From: an uncultured Pelagibacteraceae bacterium
GTDB lineage: Bacteria > Pseudomonadota > Alphaproteobacteria > Pelagibacterales > Pelagibacteraceae
Reading direction: 5' to 3'
Length of the DNA stretch: 58,965 nt
Assembly (NCBI GenBank): GCA_902587095.1
Contig: CACIJY010000004.1
Coordinates: 1-58,965 of the forward strand
The notes under the pieces: generated by a model
Seen by the model: the letters and a program-made list of their open reading frames with translations, nothing else
The model's database searches: none
What the model was told of the DNA's origin: nothing
Part shown: in pieces, positions 8,144 through 16,913 of the stretch
How positions within the stretch are numbered: the stretch's first letter is position 1
How the letters are laid out: every line of letters starts with the position of its first letter
Translations under genes and position numbers: made by a program

Positions 8144-9232
8144 ATGATAATAGGTTCTGTTTGTGAAAATAAAAATACTGAAAAAAGAATTTCGGTTACC
8201 CCAGATAATGTTAAAAAATTTATTTCTAACGGTTTTAAAGTATATTTAGAAAAAAATTATGGCGAACATCTTGATATCGAAGATAAAAAATTTTCTGAAA
8301 ATGGTGCAGAGTTTTTTAGTGACAAAGAAAAAATTATAAAAAATTCAGATATCTTATTACAGTTGAATCTGCCAGAAGAGAATGATTTAAAGAATTTATC
8401 TCCAAATCAAAATTTGATAGGAGTTTTTGATCCTACTAATAATAAAGATCGTATCTCTAAACTCTCTATAAATAATATTAATGTTTTTTCATTGGAATTA
8501 CTTCCCAGAATAACTCGCGCACAATCGATGGACATATTATCTTCACAGGCCAACCTTGCGGGTTATAAAGCAGTTGTTGATGCTTTTTCTTTTTTTAATA
8601 AAGCAATTCCAATGATGATGACTGCGGCTGGAACTATTCCAGCTGCAAAAGTTCTTGTTGTAGGAGCTGGAGTTGCCGGATTACAAGCTATTGCAACAGC
8701 AAAAAGAATGGGAGCAATAGTTTTCGCAACAGATGTTAGGATGGCATCAAAAGAGCAAGTTGAAAGCTTAGGTGGAAAGTTTTTAGTGGTTGAAGGATCT
8801 GAGAATCTAGAGACATCTGGAGGATATGCTAAAGAAGCCTCTGACGAATTTAAAAAAAAACAAGAAGGACTTTTAAAAGAAACATTAAAAAAAATCGATA
8901 TTGTTGTTTGTACGGCTTTAATTCCTGGTAAAAAAGCTCCAATTATAATTAAAGAAGAAATGATTAAGGTAATGCCAAAGGGTTCAGTTATTTATGATTT
9001 GGCCGCCTCACAAGGAGGTAATACAGAATTTACAAAAGCAGACGAAATAGTCGATAAAAATGGAGTTAAAATTTTAGGAGATAGTAATTTACTTAATAAA
9101 CTTCCCATATCTGCGTCGAATTTATACTCCAAAAATTTGCTTAACTTTGTGATTAACTTGTATGATAAAAAAAATAATAAAATTAATATTAACTTGGACG
9201 ATGAAATTATTAAAAAAACTTTAGTGAAATAA
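8144..9232 (+). CDS. pntAA: NAD(P) transhydrogenase subunit alpha part 1 (domain I, NAD(H)-binding)
   Basis: Soluble dI component (362 residues) of the proton-translocating transhydrogenase, which uses the proton-motive force to reduce NADP+ with NADH. The mobile loop RITRAQSMDILSSQA (122-136) and the NAD-binding Rossmann motif VVGAGVAGLQA (172-182) are both present. The protein ends before any membrane segment, as in other alphaproteobacteria where the alpha subunit is split in two. It is followed after 1 base by pntAB. In an aerobic heterotroph this would supply NADPH. The start is ATG. Confidence 0.96.
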   Translation: MIIGSVCENKNTEKRISVTPDNVKKFISNGFKVYLEKNYGEHLDIEDKKFSENGAEFFSDKEKIIKNSDILLQLNLPEENDLKNLSPNQNLIGVFDPTNNKDRISKLSINNINVFSLELLPRITRAQSMDILSSQANLAGYKAVVDAFSFFNKAIPMMMTAAGTIPAAKVLVVGAGVAGLQAIATAKRMGAIVFATDVRMASKEQVESLGGKFLVVEGSENLETSGGYAKEASDEFKKKQEGLLKETLKKIDIVVCTALIPGKKAPIIIKEEMIKVMPKGSVIYDLAASQGGNTEFTKADEIVDKNGVKILGDSNLLNKLPISASNLYSKNLLNFVINLYDKKNNKININLDDEIIKKTLVK

Positions 9233-9233
9233 T

Positions 9234-9536
9234 ATGGAAATAGATCCTTTTGTATTCAGATTAAGCATATTTATTTTATCGATATTCGTCGGTTATTATG
9301 TTGTATGGAGTGTAACTCCGTCACTACACACACCCTTAATGTCCGTCACTAATGCAATTTCCTCAGTCATTATTGTAGGTGCAATAATTGCAGCACTAGC
9401 CGGGAACAATGAAAAAATTTTTAATGAAGCAAGCATATTTGGATTTTTAGCGATTTTATTAGCTGCAGTTAATATTTTTGGTGGATTTTTAGTTACTCAT
9501 AGAATGTTAGCAATGTACAAAAAGAAGAAAAAATAA
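9234..9536 (+). CDS. pntAB: NAD(P) transhydrogenase subunit alpha part 2 (membrane domain)
   Basis: Small 100-residue membrane subunit with about three to four hydrophobic helices, including SVTPSLHTPLMSVTNAISSV (26-45), which is strongly conserved in transhydrogenases and near the proton path. It supplies the first half of membrane domain II. Its stop overlaps the ATG of pntB by one base (TAATG arrangement), which favours coupled translation. Confidence 0.96.
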   Translation: MEIDPFVFRLSIFILSIFVGYYVVWSVTPSLHTPLMSVTNAISSVIIVGAIIAALAGNNEKIFNEASIFGFLAILLAAVNIFGGFLVTHRMLAMYKKKKK

Positions 9537-10933
9537 TGATTTCAACTAATTTATTAGCATTATTTTATTTAATTTCTGGAGTATTATTTATTTTAGCATT
9601 AAGAGGACTTTCTTCTCCTGAAACTTCTAGACAAGGAAACTTTTTTGGAATTTTAGGAATGTTAATTGCTGTTATAGTAACATTTTTATCAATAGGCAAT
9701 TTTACTACTAGCTTTATTTATGTGGTTGTATTTCTTTTGATTGGTGGAAGTGCTGGCGCGTTTATTGCTTTTAAAATACCAATGACTGCGATGCCTGAAT
9801 TAGTAGCAGGTTTTCATAGTTTAGTTGGTTTGGCAGCAGTTTTTGTTGCGATTTCAGCCTTTTTAAATCCAGAGGCTTTTAATCTTGGCGTTTCAGGAAA
9901 TATTAAGCTTGCAAGTTTAATTGAAATGTCGATTGGTGCAGCAGTTGGAGCAATAACATTTTCTGGATCAATAATTGCTTTTTTAAAACTTAGAGGAATA
10001 ATGTCAGGGGCACCCATCACATTTACAGGACAGCACATTTTAAATTTATTTATTTTAATATCCATTATTGGTCTTACTTATTTTCTTTGTTTAACTCAGT
10101 TACCTGGCCTATTTTGGACCTTAATAGGCATTTCACTTTTAGTTGGTATATTATTAATAATTCCAATTGGTGGTGCAGATATGCCGGTGGTAATTTCAAT
10201 GTTGAATTCATATTCTGGTTGGGCAGCAGCGGGAATAGGATTTACTTTAGAAAATACAGCTTTAATTATTACTGGTGCATTAGTCGGTTCATCGGGAGCG
10301 ATATTATCTTACATAATGTGTAAAGGAATGAACAGATCATTTTTTAGTGTAATTCTGGGTGGATTTGGTGGTACTGATCAAGTGTCTAAATCAGATAACA
10401 AAGAACAAAAGCCGGTTAAAAGTGGAAACTCAGATGATGCTGCCTTTTTAATGAAGAACGCTTCATCAGTTATTATTGTACCAGGCTACGGAATGGCTGT
10501 TGCGCAAGCTCAACATGCATTAAGAGAAATGGTAGATACATTAAAAAAAAATGGTATCAAAGTTTCTTATGCAATACATCCAGTAGCAGGTAGAATGCCA
10601 GGACACATGAATGTATTATTAGCAGAGGCCAACGTTCCTTATGACGAGGTATTTGAATTAGAAGAAATTAATAATGATTTCTCTAATTGTGATGTTGCTT
10701 ATGTAATTGGCGCTAACGATGTCACAAATCCTGTAGCAAAGACCGATCCACAAAGCCCCATTTATGGCATGCCAATTTTAGATGTTGAGAAAGCAAAGTC
10801 TGTATTATTTGTAAAAAGAAGTCTTTCCCCTGGGTATGCAGGAGTAGACAACGACTTATTTTATAGAGAAAATACTTTAATGCTTTTTGCAGATGCAAAA
10901 AAAATGACAGAAGATATAATTAAGAGTTTTTAA
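9536..10933 (+). CDS. pntB: NAD(P) transhydrogenase subunit beta
   Basis: A 465-residue subunit with about nine N-terminal membrane helices (domain II) and a C-terminal NADP(H)-binding domain III. Domain III starts around residue 300 and shows the cofactor motifs IIVPGYGMAVAQAQ and HPVAGRMPGHMNVLLAEA, as well as GANDVTNP near 400. Length and motifs are normal for the family. It completes the pntAA-pntAB-pntB operon; the transaldolase gene starts 2 bases later, which groups NADPH supply with a pentose-phosphate enzyme. Confidence 0.97.
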   Translation: MISTNLLALFYLISGVLFILALRGLSSPETSRQGNFFGILGMLIAVIVTFLSIGNFTTSFIYVVVFLLIGGSAGAFIAFKIPMTAMPELVAGFHSLVGLAAVFVAISAFLNPEAFNLGVSGNIKLASLIEMSIGAAVGAITFSGSIIAFLKLRGIMSGAPITFTGQHILNLFILISIIGLTYFLCLTQLPGLFWTLIGISLLVGILLIIPIGGADMPVVISMLNSYSGWAAAGIGFTLENTALIITGALVGSSGAILSYIMCKGMNRSFFSVILGGFGGTDQVSKSDNKEQKPVKSGNSDDAAFLMKNASSVIIVPGYGMAVAQAQHALREMVDTLKKNGIKVSYAIHPVAGRMPGHMNVLLAEANVPYDEVFELEEINNDFSNCDVAYVIGANDVTNPVAKTDPQSPIYGMPILDVEKAKSVLFVKRSLSPGYAGVDNDLFYRENTLMLFADAKKMTEDIIKSF

Positions 10934-10935
10934 AA

Positions 10936-11631
10936 GTGACGCAAATTTATTGTGATATTGCTGACATAGAAACCATAAAAAAGTTCTCTAAAAAAAAAAT
11001 TGTTAAAGGTTTTACAACTAACCCAAGTCTAATGAGAAAAGCAGGAGCTAAAAATTACCAACTGTATTCAAAAGAGATTTTAAAAATTTGTAGAAATAAG
11101 CCCATATCTTTTGAAGTCTTTGCAGATGATTATAATAACATTTTAAAACAAGCACTAAAAATTAAATCTTGGGGTAAAAATGTATATGTTAAAATACCAG
11201 TAGAAAATTCAAAGGGGGTGTTTATGGGTAAAGTTATTAACGAATTAAGTAAAAAAAATATTAATATGAATATTACCGCAGTATATACACATAGACAAAC
11301 TGCAAAAATATTGAGTAAAATTAATAAAACCACTAATGTAATTATTTCAATATTTGCTGGAAGGGCGGGAGACGTGGGAAAGGATCCAATTCCTGAAATA
11401 AAAAAGAGTATCTTAGACGCAAAAAAATTTAAAAATGTTAAAATTCTTTGGGCAAGCGTTAGAGAACCATACAATTATACACAGGCATATCAGGTTGGAT
11501 GTCACATAATAACAATTCCTCCCGCTATTATTTCAAAAATTGAAAATTTTGGTAAATCGTTTAAAGTTTTAACCAACGATACTGTTAAAGCATTTTTAGT
11601 TGATAGCAGAAAATCTAATTTTAAAATTTAA
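10936..11631 (+). CDS. tal: Transaldolase (small fructose-6-phosphate aldolase/TalC-type)
   Basis: A 231-residue TIM-barrel aldolase of the short transaldolase/FSA family. It shows FTTNPSLM (26-33) and the Schiff-base lysine in VYVKIPVE (Lys86), plus ASVREPYNYTQA and GCHIITIPPAII later. It would transfer a dihydroxyacetone unit in the non-oxidative pentose phosphate pathway, or act as an F6P aldolase; the two cannot be separated by eye. It starts with GTG 2 bases after pntB and faces the tRNA-fMet gene tail to tail. The transketolase on the other strand (17917-19857) is its natural pathway partner. Confidence 0.88.
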   Translation: MTQIYCDIADIETIKKFSKKKIVKGFTTNPSLMRKAGAKNYQLYSKEILKICRNKPISFEVFADDYNNILKQALKIKSWGKNVYVKIPVENSKGVFMGKVINELSKKNINMNITAVYTHRQTAKILSKINKTTNVIISIFAGRAGDVGKDPIPEIKKSILDAKKFKNVKILWASVREPYNYTQAYQVGCHIITIPPAIISKIENFGKSFKVLTNDTVKAFLVDSRKSNFKI

Positions 11632-11635
11632 TATT

Positions 11636-11712
<77 letters not shown>

Positions 11713-11715
11713 ATA

Positions 11716-11922
11716 TTAAATTCTGTTTTTTAACTTATTAAGTTTTTTTACTCTTTTAATGTTCTCTTGTAGAATTCTCTTTTTTTTTTCAGAGGGTTTT
11801 TCATAATTAGACTTTAGTTTTACAATTTTAAAAAAACCATCTCTTTGAAGCTTTCTTTTTAAAACTCTTAAAGCTTGCTCTACATTATTGTCTTTTACGT
11901 CTATTTTAATAACAACCTCCAA
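11716..11922 (-). CDS. rpsU: 30S ribosomal protein S21
   Basis: A small basic protein (68 residues with the start used here) whose core DVKDNNVEQALRVLKRKLQR is the S21 signature. S21 sits beside the anti-Shine-Dalgarno end of 16S rRNA and helps initiation. The start is doubtful. The open frame begins with TTG at 11920-11922, but GGAGG (11916-11920) lies across that codon, so ribosomes guided by it would more naturally start at ATT about 5 bases later (residue 5). The initiator tRNA follows directly. It is the last protein gene of the long minus-strand block. Confidence 0.93.
   Translation of the reverse strand: MEVVIKIDVKDNNVEQALRVLKRKLQRDGFFKIVKLKSNYEKPSEKKKRILQENIKRVKKLNKLKNRI
11916..11920 (-). 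promoter_or_regulatory. Strong Shine-Dalgarno GGAGG inside the predicted rpsU start
   Basis: GGAGG on the minus strand begins with the third base of the TTG codon taken as the rpsU start. Most genes in the window show no such strong site. If used, it predicts initiation at ATT (11908-11910), 5 bases downstream, removing four residues. Seen directly; its use is inference. Confidence 0.5.
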
Positions 11923-11972
11923 AAAGCGTAGTAATTAACATCTAAAAAAAATTATGTCTATTAATTTCTTGA

Positions 11973-12548
11973 TTATAAAATATTTTGTTTTTGGGCTTTT
12001 TCTTTCAGTTTTTTCTCTCTCTTTATACGTCTCTCAGCTTTTTCTAATGCTTCAGTTAAATCTTTCTGAGAAAATAAATTAATTGCGACAGGATCTTTAG
12101 CATTAAGATTATTAAAATTCCAATAACTCTTGTTTCTAATTGCGACAACCGAGTTTTTTGTAATACCAACAAGCTTTGCAATTTGTGAGTCTTTTAGCTG
12201 AGAATGGTTTTTTAATAACCATAAAACTGAATCTGGCTTGTCTTGTCTTTTTGAGAGAGGTACATATTTTTTCAATTTTTTCTCAGTTTCCTCAATATTA
12301 ATATCGTAATTTGTAATATTAAGTGGCCTGTTATTATCTTTACTTGATAGATCAATCTCTTCCCTTGTTAATTGTCCAGAAGTTATTGGATTGTAAGGTT
12401 TTATCCCTTTGGCAACCTCTCCATCAGCGATACCTTGCACTTCTATCTCATGCAGGTTGCAAAAATTTGCTATCTGTTTAAATGTTAAAGTCGTGTTCTC
12501 AACAAGCCAAACTGCGGTTGCCATTGGCATTAATGGTGTCGTAGACAT
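11973..12548 (-). CDS. trcR: TrcR/DUF1013 family cell-cycle transcriptional regulator
   Basis: A 191-residue soluble protein matching the alphaproteobacterial DUF1013 family, now named TrcR. The N-terminal stretch TPLMPMATAVWLVENTTLTF (4-23) and IANFCNLHEIEVQGIADGEV are characteristic, and two helix-turn-helix-like segments can be seen (about 17-45 and 110-135, SQLKDSQIAKLVGITKNSVV). The C-terminus is a Lys/Glu-rich helix. The family is tied to the CtrA/GcrA cell-cycle network in larger alphaproteobacteria; its targets here are unknown. It lies 8 bases after rpmE and 50 bases before rpsU, within a ribosomal-protein neighbourhood. Confidence 0.85.
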   Translation of the reverse strand: MSTTPLMPMATAVWLVENTTLTFKQIANFCNLHEIEVQGIADGEVAKGIKPYNPITSGQLTREEIDLSSKDNNRPLNITNYDINIEETEKKLKKYVPLSKRQDKPDSVLWLLKNHSQLKDSQIAKLVGITKNSVVAIRNKSYWNFNNLNAKDPVAINLFSQKDLTEALEKAERRIKREKKLKEKAQKQNIL

Positions 12549-12556
12549 AAATTAAA

Positions 12557-12787
12557 TTATTTCTTTGTTTCTGATTTAAAGTTTTGGAATTTTTTATTAA
12601 ATTTACTTACTCTTCCTTTGTCTAGAATTTTTTGTTTCCCCCCAGTCCAAGCCGAATGAGATTTTGGATCTATTTCAAGTTTAAGCACCTCGCCTTCACT
12701 GCCCCAAGTAGATTTTGTTTCAAACTGTGTACCATCAGTCATTTCTACTTTTATCTTGTGATAGTCAGGATGTATATTTTTTTTCAT
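12557..12787 (-). CDS. rpmE: 50S ribosomal protein L31 (Zn-free form)
   Basis: A 76-residue protein beginning [20 protein letters not shown] and containing [16 protein letters not shown] and SAWTGGKQK, as in alphaproteobacterial L31. It has no cysteines, so it is the non-zinc form. L31 bridges the subunits at the central protuberance. It lies 34 bases downstream of suhB and 8 bases upstream of trcR in the same direction. Confidence 0.95.
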   Translation of the reverse strand: MKKNIHPDYHKIKVEMTDGTQFETKSTWGSEGEVLKLEIDPKSHSAWTGGKQKILDKGRVSKFNKKFQNFKSETKK

Positions 12788-12821
12788 AGCGATCTTATAA
12801 CAAATGAAAATTATAAAACAA

Positions 12822-13562
12822 TTAAAAGATACTTATTTTTTTGTTCAAATCTCCATTAATTCTCTCATTTGATGCTTTAATACTAATTTTATCAAATTTA
12901 TTTAATTCAAAATTGTCAACTATTCCACCTGCTTCTTTAACTAGTATTATTCCTGCAGCTACGTCCCATAAATTCACATTTTTTTGTAAAGATCCATCAA
13001 ATCTCCCTGATGATACGTAGGCTAAATCTAGTGCAGCACTTCCTGTATTTCTTACAATAAAATCTTGTGGTAGATTTTTTCTAAAATTTACACCGTAAAG
13101 ACATTGATTAATCAAACCTTTTTTCGAGACTCTTATGCTTTTATTGTTTAAATATGCCCCTCCATTCTTCTCAGCATAAAAAATTTCATCTTTTATAGGG
13201 TCGTATATAACACCAGCTATAATTTCATTATCAACTAAAAGTGCTATTGAGATACAAAAATGAGGAACACCATTTAAAAAATTTGTGGTTCCATCAATTG
13301 GATCAATAATCCAATAATTTTCCTTGTCTTCCTTTTCAATAAAACCACTTTCTTCTGTCAGAATTGAAAAGTTTTTTTTCGATTTTTCAAGTTCTTTTAT
13401 GATTATATCTTCAACTTTTCTATCTGCATTTGTGACAAAATTATTTGGACCTTTTAAAGAAACTTGTAGCTTTTCAACCTCTCCAAAATCTCGAATTAAT
13501 ATTTTAGATGCTTTTTCAGATGCTTTAATCATAATATTTAAGTTAGGAGAAATAGAATTCAT
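12822..13562 (-). CDS. suhB: Inositol monophosphatase family protein (SuhB-like)
   Basis: A 246-residue Mg-dependent phosphatase. The metal-binding motifs are present: EESG near 70, [12 protein letters not shown] near 87-98 and [16 protein letters not shown] near 200-215. Members hydrolyse inositol-1-phosphate or related sugar phosphates; SuhB of enterics also acts in rRNA transcription complexes. Which role applies is unknown. It is separated by 2 bases from efp and 34 bases from rpmE in one transcription direction. Confidence 0.92.
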   Translation of the reverse strand: MNSISPNLNIMIKASEKASKILIRDFGEVEKLQVSLKGPNNFVTNADRKVEDIIIKELEKSKKNFSILTEESGFIEKEDKENYWIIDPIDGTTNFLNGVPHFCISIALLVDNEIIAGVIYDPIKDEIFYAEKNGGAYLNNKSIRVSKKGLINQCLYGVNFRKNLPQDFIVRNTGSAALDLAYVSSGRFDGSLQKNVNLWDVAAGIILVKEAGGIVDNFELNKFDKISIKASNERINGDLNKKISIF

Positions 13563-13564
13563 TA

Positions 13565-14125
13565 TTATATTTTTTTTATATACTCCAAAGTTCTGGTATC
13601 GATGATTATTTCATCTTCAGACTCTATAAATGGAGGGACTTGAATGTTAAGCCCGTTTTCTAGTACAGCTGGTTTGTAAGAAGATGATACAGTTTGCCCT
13701 TTTAATGCTACATCAGTTGATTTTATCTTACAAGTTACTTGATTTGGTAGTTCTACTGAAATTGCACTCTCATTATAAAAACTTACTGTAACTTCTAAAT
13801 TTTCAGTAAGCAATTTTCCTTTTTCACCCACCATTTCCTTATTTATTTCAATTTGTTCAAAAGACTTCGGATTCATAAAAAAATAATTTTTTTCATCTTC
13901 ATAAAGAAAGTTATAATTTGTTTCATCTAATGATGCTTTTTCTACAGTTTCACTTGATCTAAACCTCTCATTTAGTTTAGTATTTTTATTAATGCTTTTC
14001 ATCTCTACTTGAGCAAACGCACCACCTTTTCCAGGTTTTACATGCTGAGTTTTTAGCACTTGCCATAAATCATTTTTATGCTCTAACAGCATACCAACTC
14101 TAATTTCAGTTGCGTTAATTTTCAT
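13565..14125 (-). CDS. efp: Translation elongation factor P
   Basis: A 186-residue factor that relieves ribosome stalling at polyproline. It has the KOW-like first domain with the loop HVKPGKGGAFAQV (28-40); Lys33 is at the tip and is the equivalent of the modified lysine of E. coli EF-P. Two OB domains follow, ending in IDTRTLEYIKKI. No modification gene (epmA/epmB) is visible in the window. The ATG overlaps the thiE stop (ATGA), which indicates coupling. Confidence 0.97.
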   Translation of the reverse strand: MKINATEIRVGMLLEHKNDLWQVLKTQHVKPGKGGAFAQVEMKSINKNTKLNERFRSSETVEKASLDETNYNFLYEDEKNYFFMNPKSFEQIEINKEMVGEKGKLLTENLEVTVSFYNESAISVELPNQVTCKIKSTDVALKGQTVSSSYKPAVLENGLNIQVPPFIESEDEIIIDTRTLEYIKKI

Positions 14126-14736
14126 TTAAATTTTTTAATAGCCTCTATTGGTTTTATTTTTTTATTTTTCCAAATGTAACCTGAGATAGCCAAAAAGTTT
14201 GCTTTATTCAACAGAAGTTTTTTATAATTGCTAGGGTCAATGCCTCCAATTGCAACTATTGGAGCTTTTGTAATCTTTTTAGCTTTTTTTAGTGTTTTAA
14301 CTGTTGCCTTGTATTTAATTTTTTTAGTCTTTGACAAATTAAATGCTCCAAAAGCCAAATAATCAGCTTTATTTTTTATAGCAATTTTAGCTAACCTAAT
14401 TGAGTTGTGGCATGTAACACCTATTATCTTATTTCCAATTAGCTTTCTTGCCTCTAAAATTTTCATATCATTTTGACCCAAATGACAACCATCAGCTTTT
14501 AATTTTTTTGTTAAAAAAACATCATTATTTACAAGAAACTTCACATTAAAATTTTTACAAATTTTTTTTATTTTTTTTCCAATAATCAATTTTCTTTTAA
14601 AACTTTCTTTTTTAAGTCTTAGCTGAAAAAAACTTACTTTATTTGTCCTAAATATTTTTATTAATTCGCTGTAAAACGATTTTTTTATTTTTAAAGGAGA
14701 AATTAAATATATGAATTTTTTTTTATTAATTTTCAA
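14122..14736 (-). CDS. thiE: Thiamine-phosphate synthase-like protein (ThiE family)
   Basis: A 204-residue TIM-barrel protein joining HMP-pyrophosphate and thiazole phosphate to thiamine phosphate. Recognisable ThiE segments are FLVNNDVFLTKKLKADGCHL (diphosphate loop), HLGQNDM, GVTCHN and APIVAIGGIDPSN. The usual glycine-rich G-P-x-F-x-T-x-T-K loop is changed to AFGAFNLSKTKK, so the assignment is a little less secure than for its neighbours; the TenI-type regulator is an alternative. It starts with TTG and overlaps fba by 11 bases. thiD lies elsewhere in the window (33522-34331). No riboswitch leader is possible in this overlap. Confidence 0.78.
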   Translation of the reverse strand: MKINKKKFIYLISPLKIKKSFYSELIKIFRTNKVSFFQLRLKKESFKRKLIIGKKIKKICKNFNVKFLVNNDVFLTKKLKADGCHLGQNDMKILEARKLIGNKIIGVTCHNSIRLAKIAIKNKADYLAFGAFNLSKTKKIKYKATVKTLKKAKKITKAPIVAIGGIDPSNYKKLLLNKANFLAISGYIWKNKKIKPIEAIKKFK

Positions 14737-15733
14737 GATCTTTAGACCATTTTCCTTGGGCCGCTAATGTATTCATTTTAGCACGGTGATTAAAAATCTT
14801 TTGCGTTCCCTCAATATTTTGAATGTCTTTTGACCAAAATTTTAAGGCACTTTGTTGTAAGGCTCGGCCGTATGAAAAACTCATTATGAAATTAGTATTA
14901 TTATTTTTATTTATTAGATTTAAATTTTCTGTTGCCTCTATTTCAGATTGACCCCCAGATAAAAAAGCTATTCCTGGAACCTCTGAGGGAACCGAACTTT
15001 TCAGACATTCCAAAGTTAATTTTGCAACTTCATCATTTGAAACTTTATCTTTACATTTATTGCCGGCCAAAATCATGTTAGGCTTAAGTATAATCCCCTT
15101 CAAATCGACTTTGTTTAAAATTAGTTCTTCGAAGCATTTTTTAATCACCTCTGAAGTTTTTAAAAAACAATCTTTTGCCGAATGATCGCCATCCATTAAT
15201 ACTTCTGGCTCCACTATTGGAACCATGTTGCACTCTTGAACTAAGGCAGAATATCTTGCTAGCGCATGAGCATTTGACTGTATAGAAAGCTTACTAGGAT
15301 AACTTTTAGATATATTATAAACGCCTCTCCATTTTGTAAATTTTGCACCAAGTTTATAATAGTCTTTCAATCTTTCTCTTAATCCATCTAAGCCTTCTGT
15401 AATCTTTTCTTCCGGCGATCCTGCTAAAACCTTAGCACCAGTATCGACTTTTATTCCTGGTAAAGAGCCCATATTAAAAATTAATTCTGGGACTAATTTT
15501 TTTTTGGAAGTTTGTTGTTTTATTGTTTCATCATATAATATTACGCCACCTATACATTCACTCATACCTGAAGCACTAAATAGCGTCTCTCTAAATAATA
15601 ATCTGTTTTCTGGAGTTGACGGCACATTTACACCATCTAATCTTTTGGTCATAGTCCCTGTGCTTTCATCGGCAGCCAATATACCCTTGCCATTTGTTAA
15701 AATCTTTAGCGCAATGTTATTTAGTTCAGACAT
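14726..15733 (-). CDS. fba: Fructose-bisphosphate aldolase, class I
   Basis: A 335-residue Schiff-base aldolase that interconverts fructose-1,6-bisphosphate and the two triose phosphates. The N-terminal GILAADESTGTMTKRL (14-29), the central VPIVEPEVLMDGDH and the lysine-bearing GIILKPNMILAGNK all belong to the class I (eukaryote-type) family, so no zinc is required. It begins 1 base downstream of pgk and overlaps thiE. With gap, pgk and tkt it forms a block that can run in either the glycolytic or gluconeogenic direction; phosphofructokinase is not in the window. Confidence 0.96.
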   Translation of the reverse strand: MSELNNIALKILTNGKGILAADESTGTMTKRLDGVNVPSTPENRLLFRETLFSASGMSECIGGVILYDETIKQQTSKKKLVPELIFNMGSLPGIKVDTGAKVLAGSPEEKITEGLDGLRERLKDYYKLGAKFTKWRGVYNISKSYPSKLSIQSNAHALARYSALVQECNMVPIVEPEVLMDGDHSAKDCFLKTSEVIKKCFEELILNKVDLKGIILKPNMILAGNKCKDKVSNDEVAKLTLECLKSSVPSEVPGIAFLSGGQSEIEATENLNLINKNNNTNFIMSFSYGRALQQSALKFWSKDIQNIEGTQKIFNHRAKMNTLAAQGKWSKDLEN

Positions 15734-15734
15734 A

Positions 15735-16913
15735 TTAACTTAAAGCTTTTATACCAGGAAGATCTTTACCTTCAAGATATTCTAAAAATGCACCACCAGC
15801 AGTTGAAACAAAATTGAAATCTTTAATTGCCTTAATATCATTGATTAATGCTATTGTGTCCCCGCCACCTACAACTGAGTAAATTGATTTGTTTTTATTT
15901 TTTTTAATAATTGCTTTTGCAATCTCATAACTACCATTTGCAAAGTTAGGATTTTCGAAATAACCCGCCGGTCCATTCCATAAAACCGTTTCACTATTTT
16001 CAATTACTTTTTTAATTGCGTTGATTGTTTTTGGTCCTATATCTAAAATTAAATCATCTTCACCTATTTCATCTAGTTCCTTAGCCTTTGATACGCTCTT
16101 TAGATTTTTTCCCACTAAAACATCTACGGGATAAGTAATTGAGCAAGAGTATTGTTTTGAAGTTTCAAATATCTCTTCAATTATTTTTTCACAATTTTCC
16201 TCCTTTACCGATTTTCCTATTTGATTTCCTTTATGATTAAGAATATTATTTGCCATACCCCCTACAAGAATAATATTGTTAAATTTAGGTATTAAATTCT
16301 TTATTATACCGATTTTTGAGGAAATTTTAGAACCTCCAATAATACAAGTAATTGGTTTTTTAATCTCAGATGTAACTTTTTTTAAAGCAGTCAATTCCGC
16401 CTCTAATTGGAGCCCTGCAAAAGAGGGCAAAAACTCTGTGATTTTACTTACAGATGTGTGAGCTCTATGAGAACAAGAAAATGCATCATTTACAAACAAA
16501 TCTGCTAAACCCGCTAATTGCTTAGCAAACGAAGTATCATTTTTTTCTTCTTCCTTATTAAATCTTATATTTTCCAAGCATATAATTTCATCATATTTTT
16601 CCACAAACAAGTCCTCTTTTTCTAATTTAGAAATATCATCACTAATCAGTTTAATTTTTTTATTAATTTTTTTTTCTAAATATTCACAAATTGGCTTCAT
16701 AGATAGATCTTTTTTTTTTTCTCCTCTGGGACGTCCTACATGAGAAACCACTATAATTCTTGAATTTTTACTAAGTAAAAAATTAATAATTGGTAAAATT
16801 TTATCAATTCTTGTTTGGTCGGTGATTACACCATTTTTTAAAGGAACATTTAAATCCAATCTTAACAAAACTTTTTTTTGATTTAGATTTTCGTGATCTC
16901 TAATATACTTCAT
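15735..16913 (-). CDS. pgk: Phosphoglycerate kinase
   Basis: A 392-residue two-domain kinase that transfers phosphate between 1,3-bisphosphoglycerate and ADP. Substrate-binding LLRLDLNVPLKNG (16-28), the basic VVSHVGRPRGE, NDAFSCSHRAHTS and the C-terminal nucleotide motif SVVGGGDTIAL are all present. Its ATG shares one base with the stop of gap (TAATG). Normal length for the family. Confidence 0.98.
   Translation of the reverse strand: MKYIRDHENLNQKKVLLRLDLNVPLKNGVITDQTRIDKILPIINFLLSKNSRIIVVSHVGRPRGEKKKDLSMKPICEYLEKKINKKIKLISDDISKLEKEDLFVEKYDEIICLENIRFNKEEEKNDTSFAKQLAGLADLFVNDAFSCSHRAHTSVSKITEFLPSFAGLQLEAELTALKKVTSEIKKPITCIIGGSKISSKIGIIKNLIPKFNNIILVGGMANNILNHKGNQIGKSVKEENCEKIIEEIFETSKQYSCSITYPVDVLVGKNLKSVSKAKELDEIGEDDLILDIGPKTINAIKKVIENSETVLWNGPAGYFENPNFANGSYEIAKAIIKKNKNKSIYSVVGGGDTIALINDIKAIKDFNFVSTAGGAFLEYLEGKDLPGIKALS

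Noticed and set aside
10087..10323. Overlapping plus-strand frame inside pntB
   Set aside because: pntB is intact and conserved in its own frame across this segment; the second frame has no family features.
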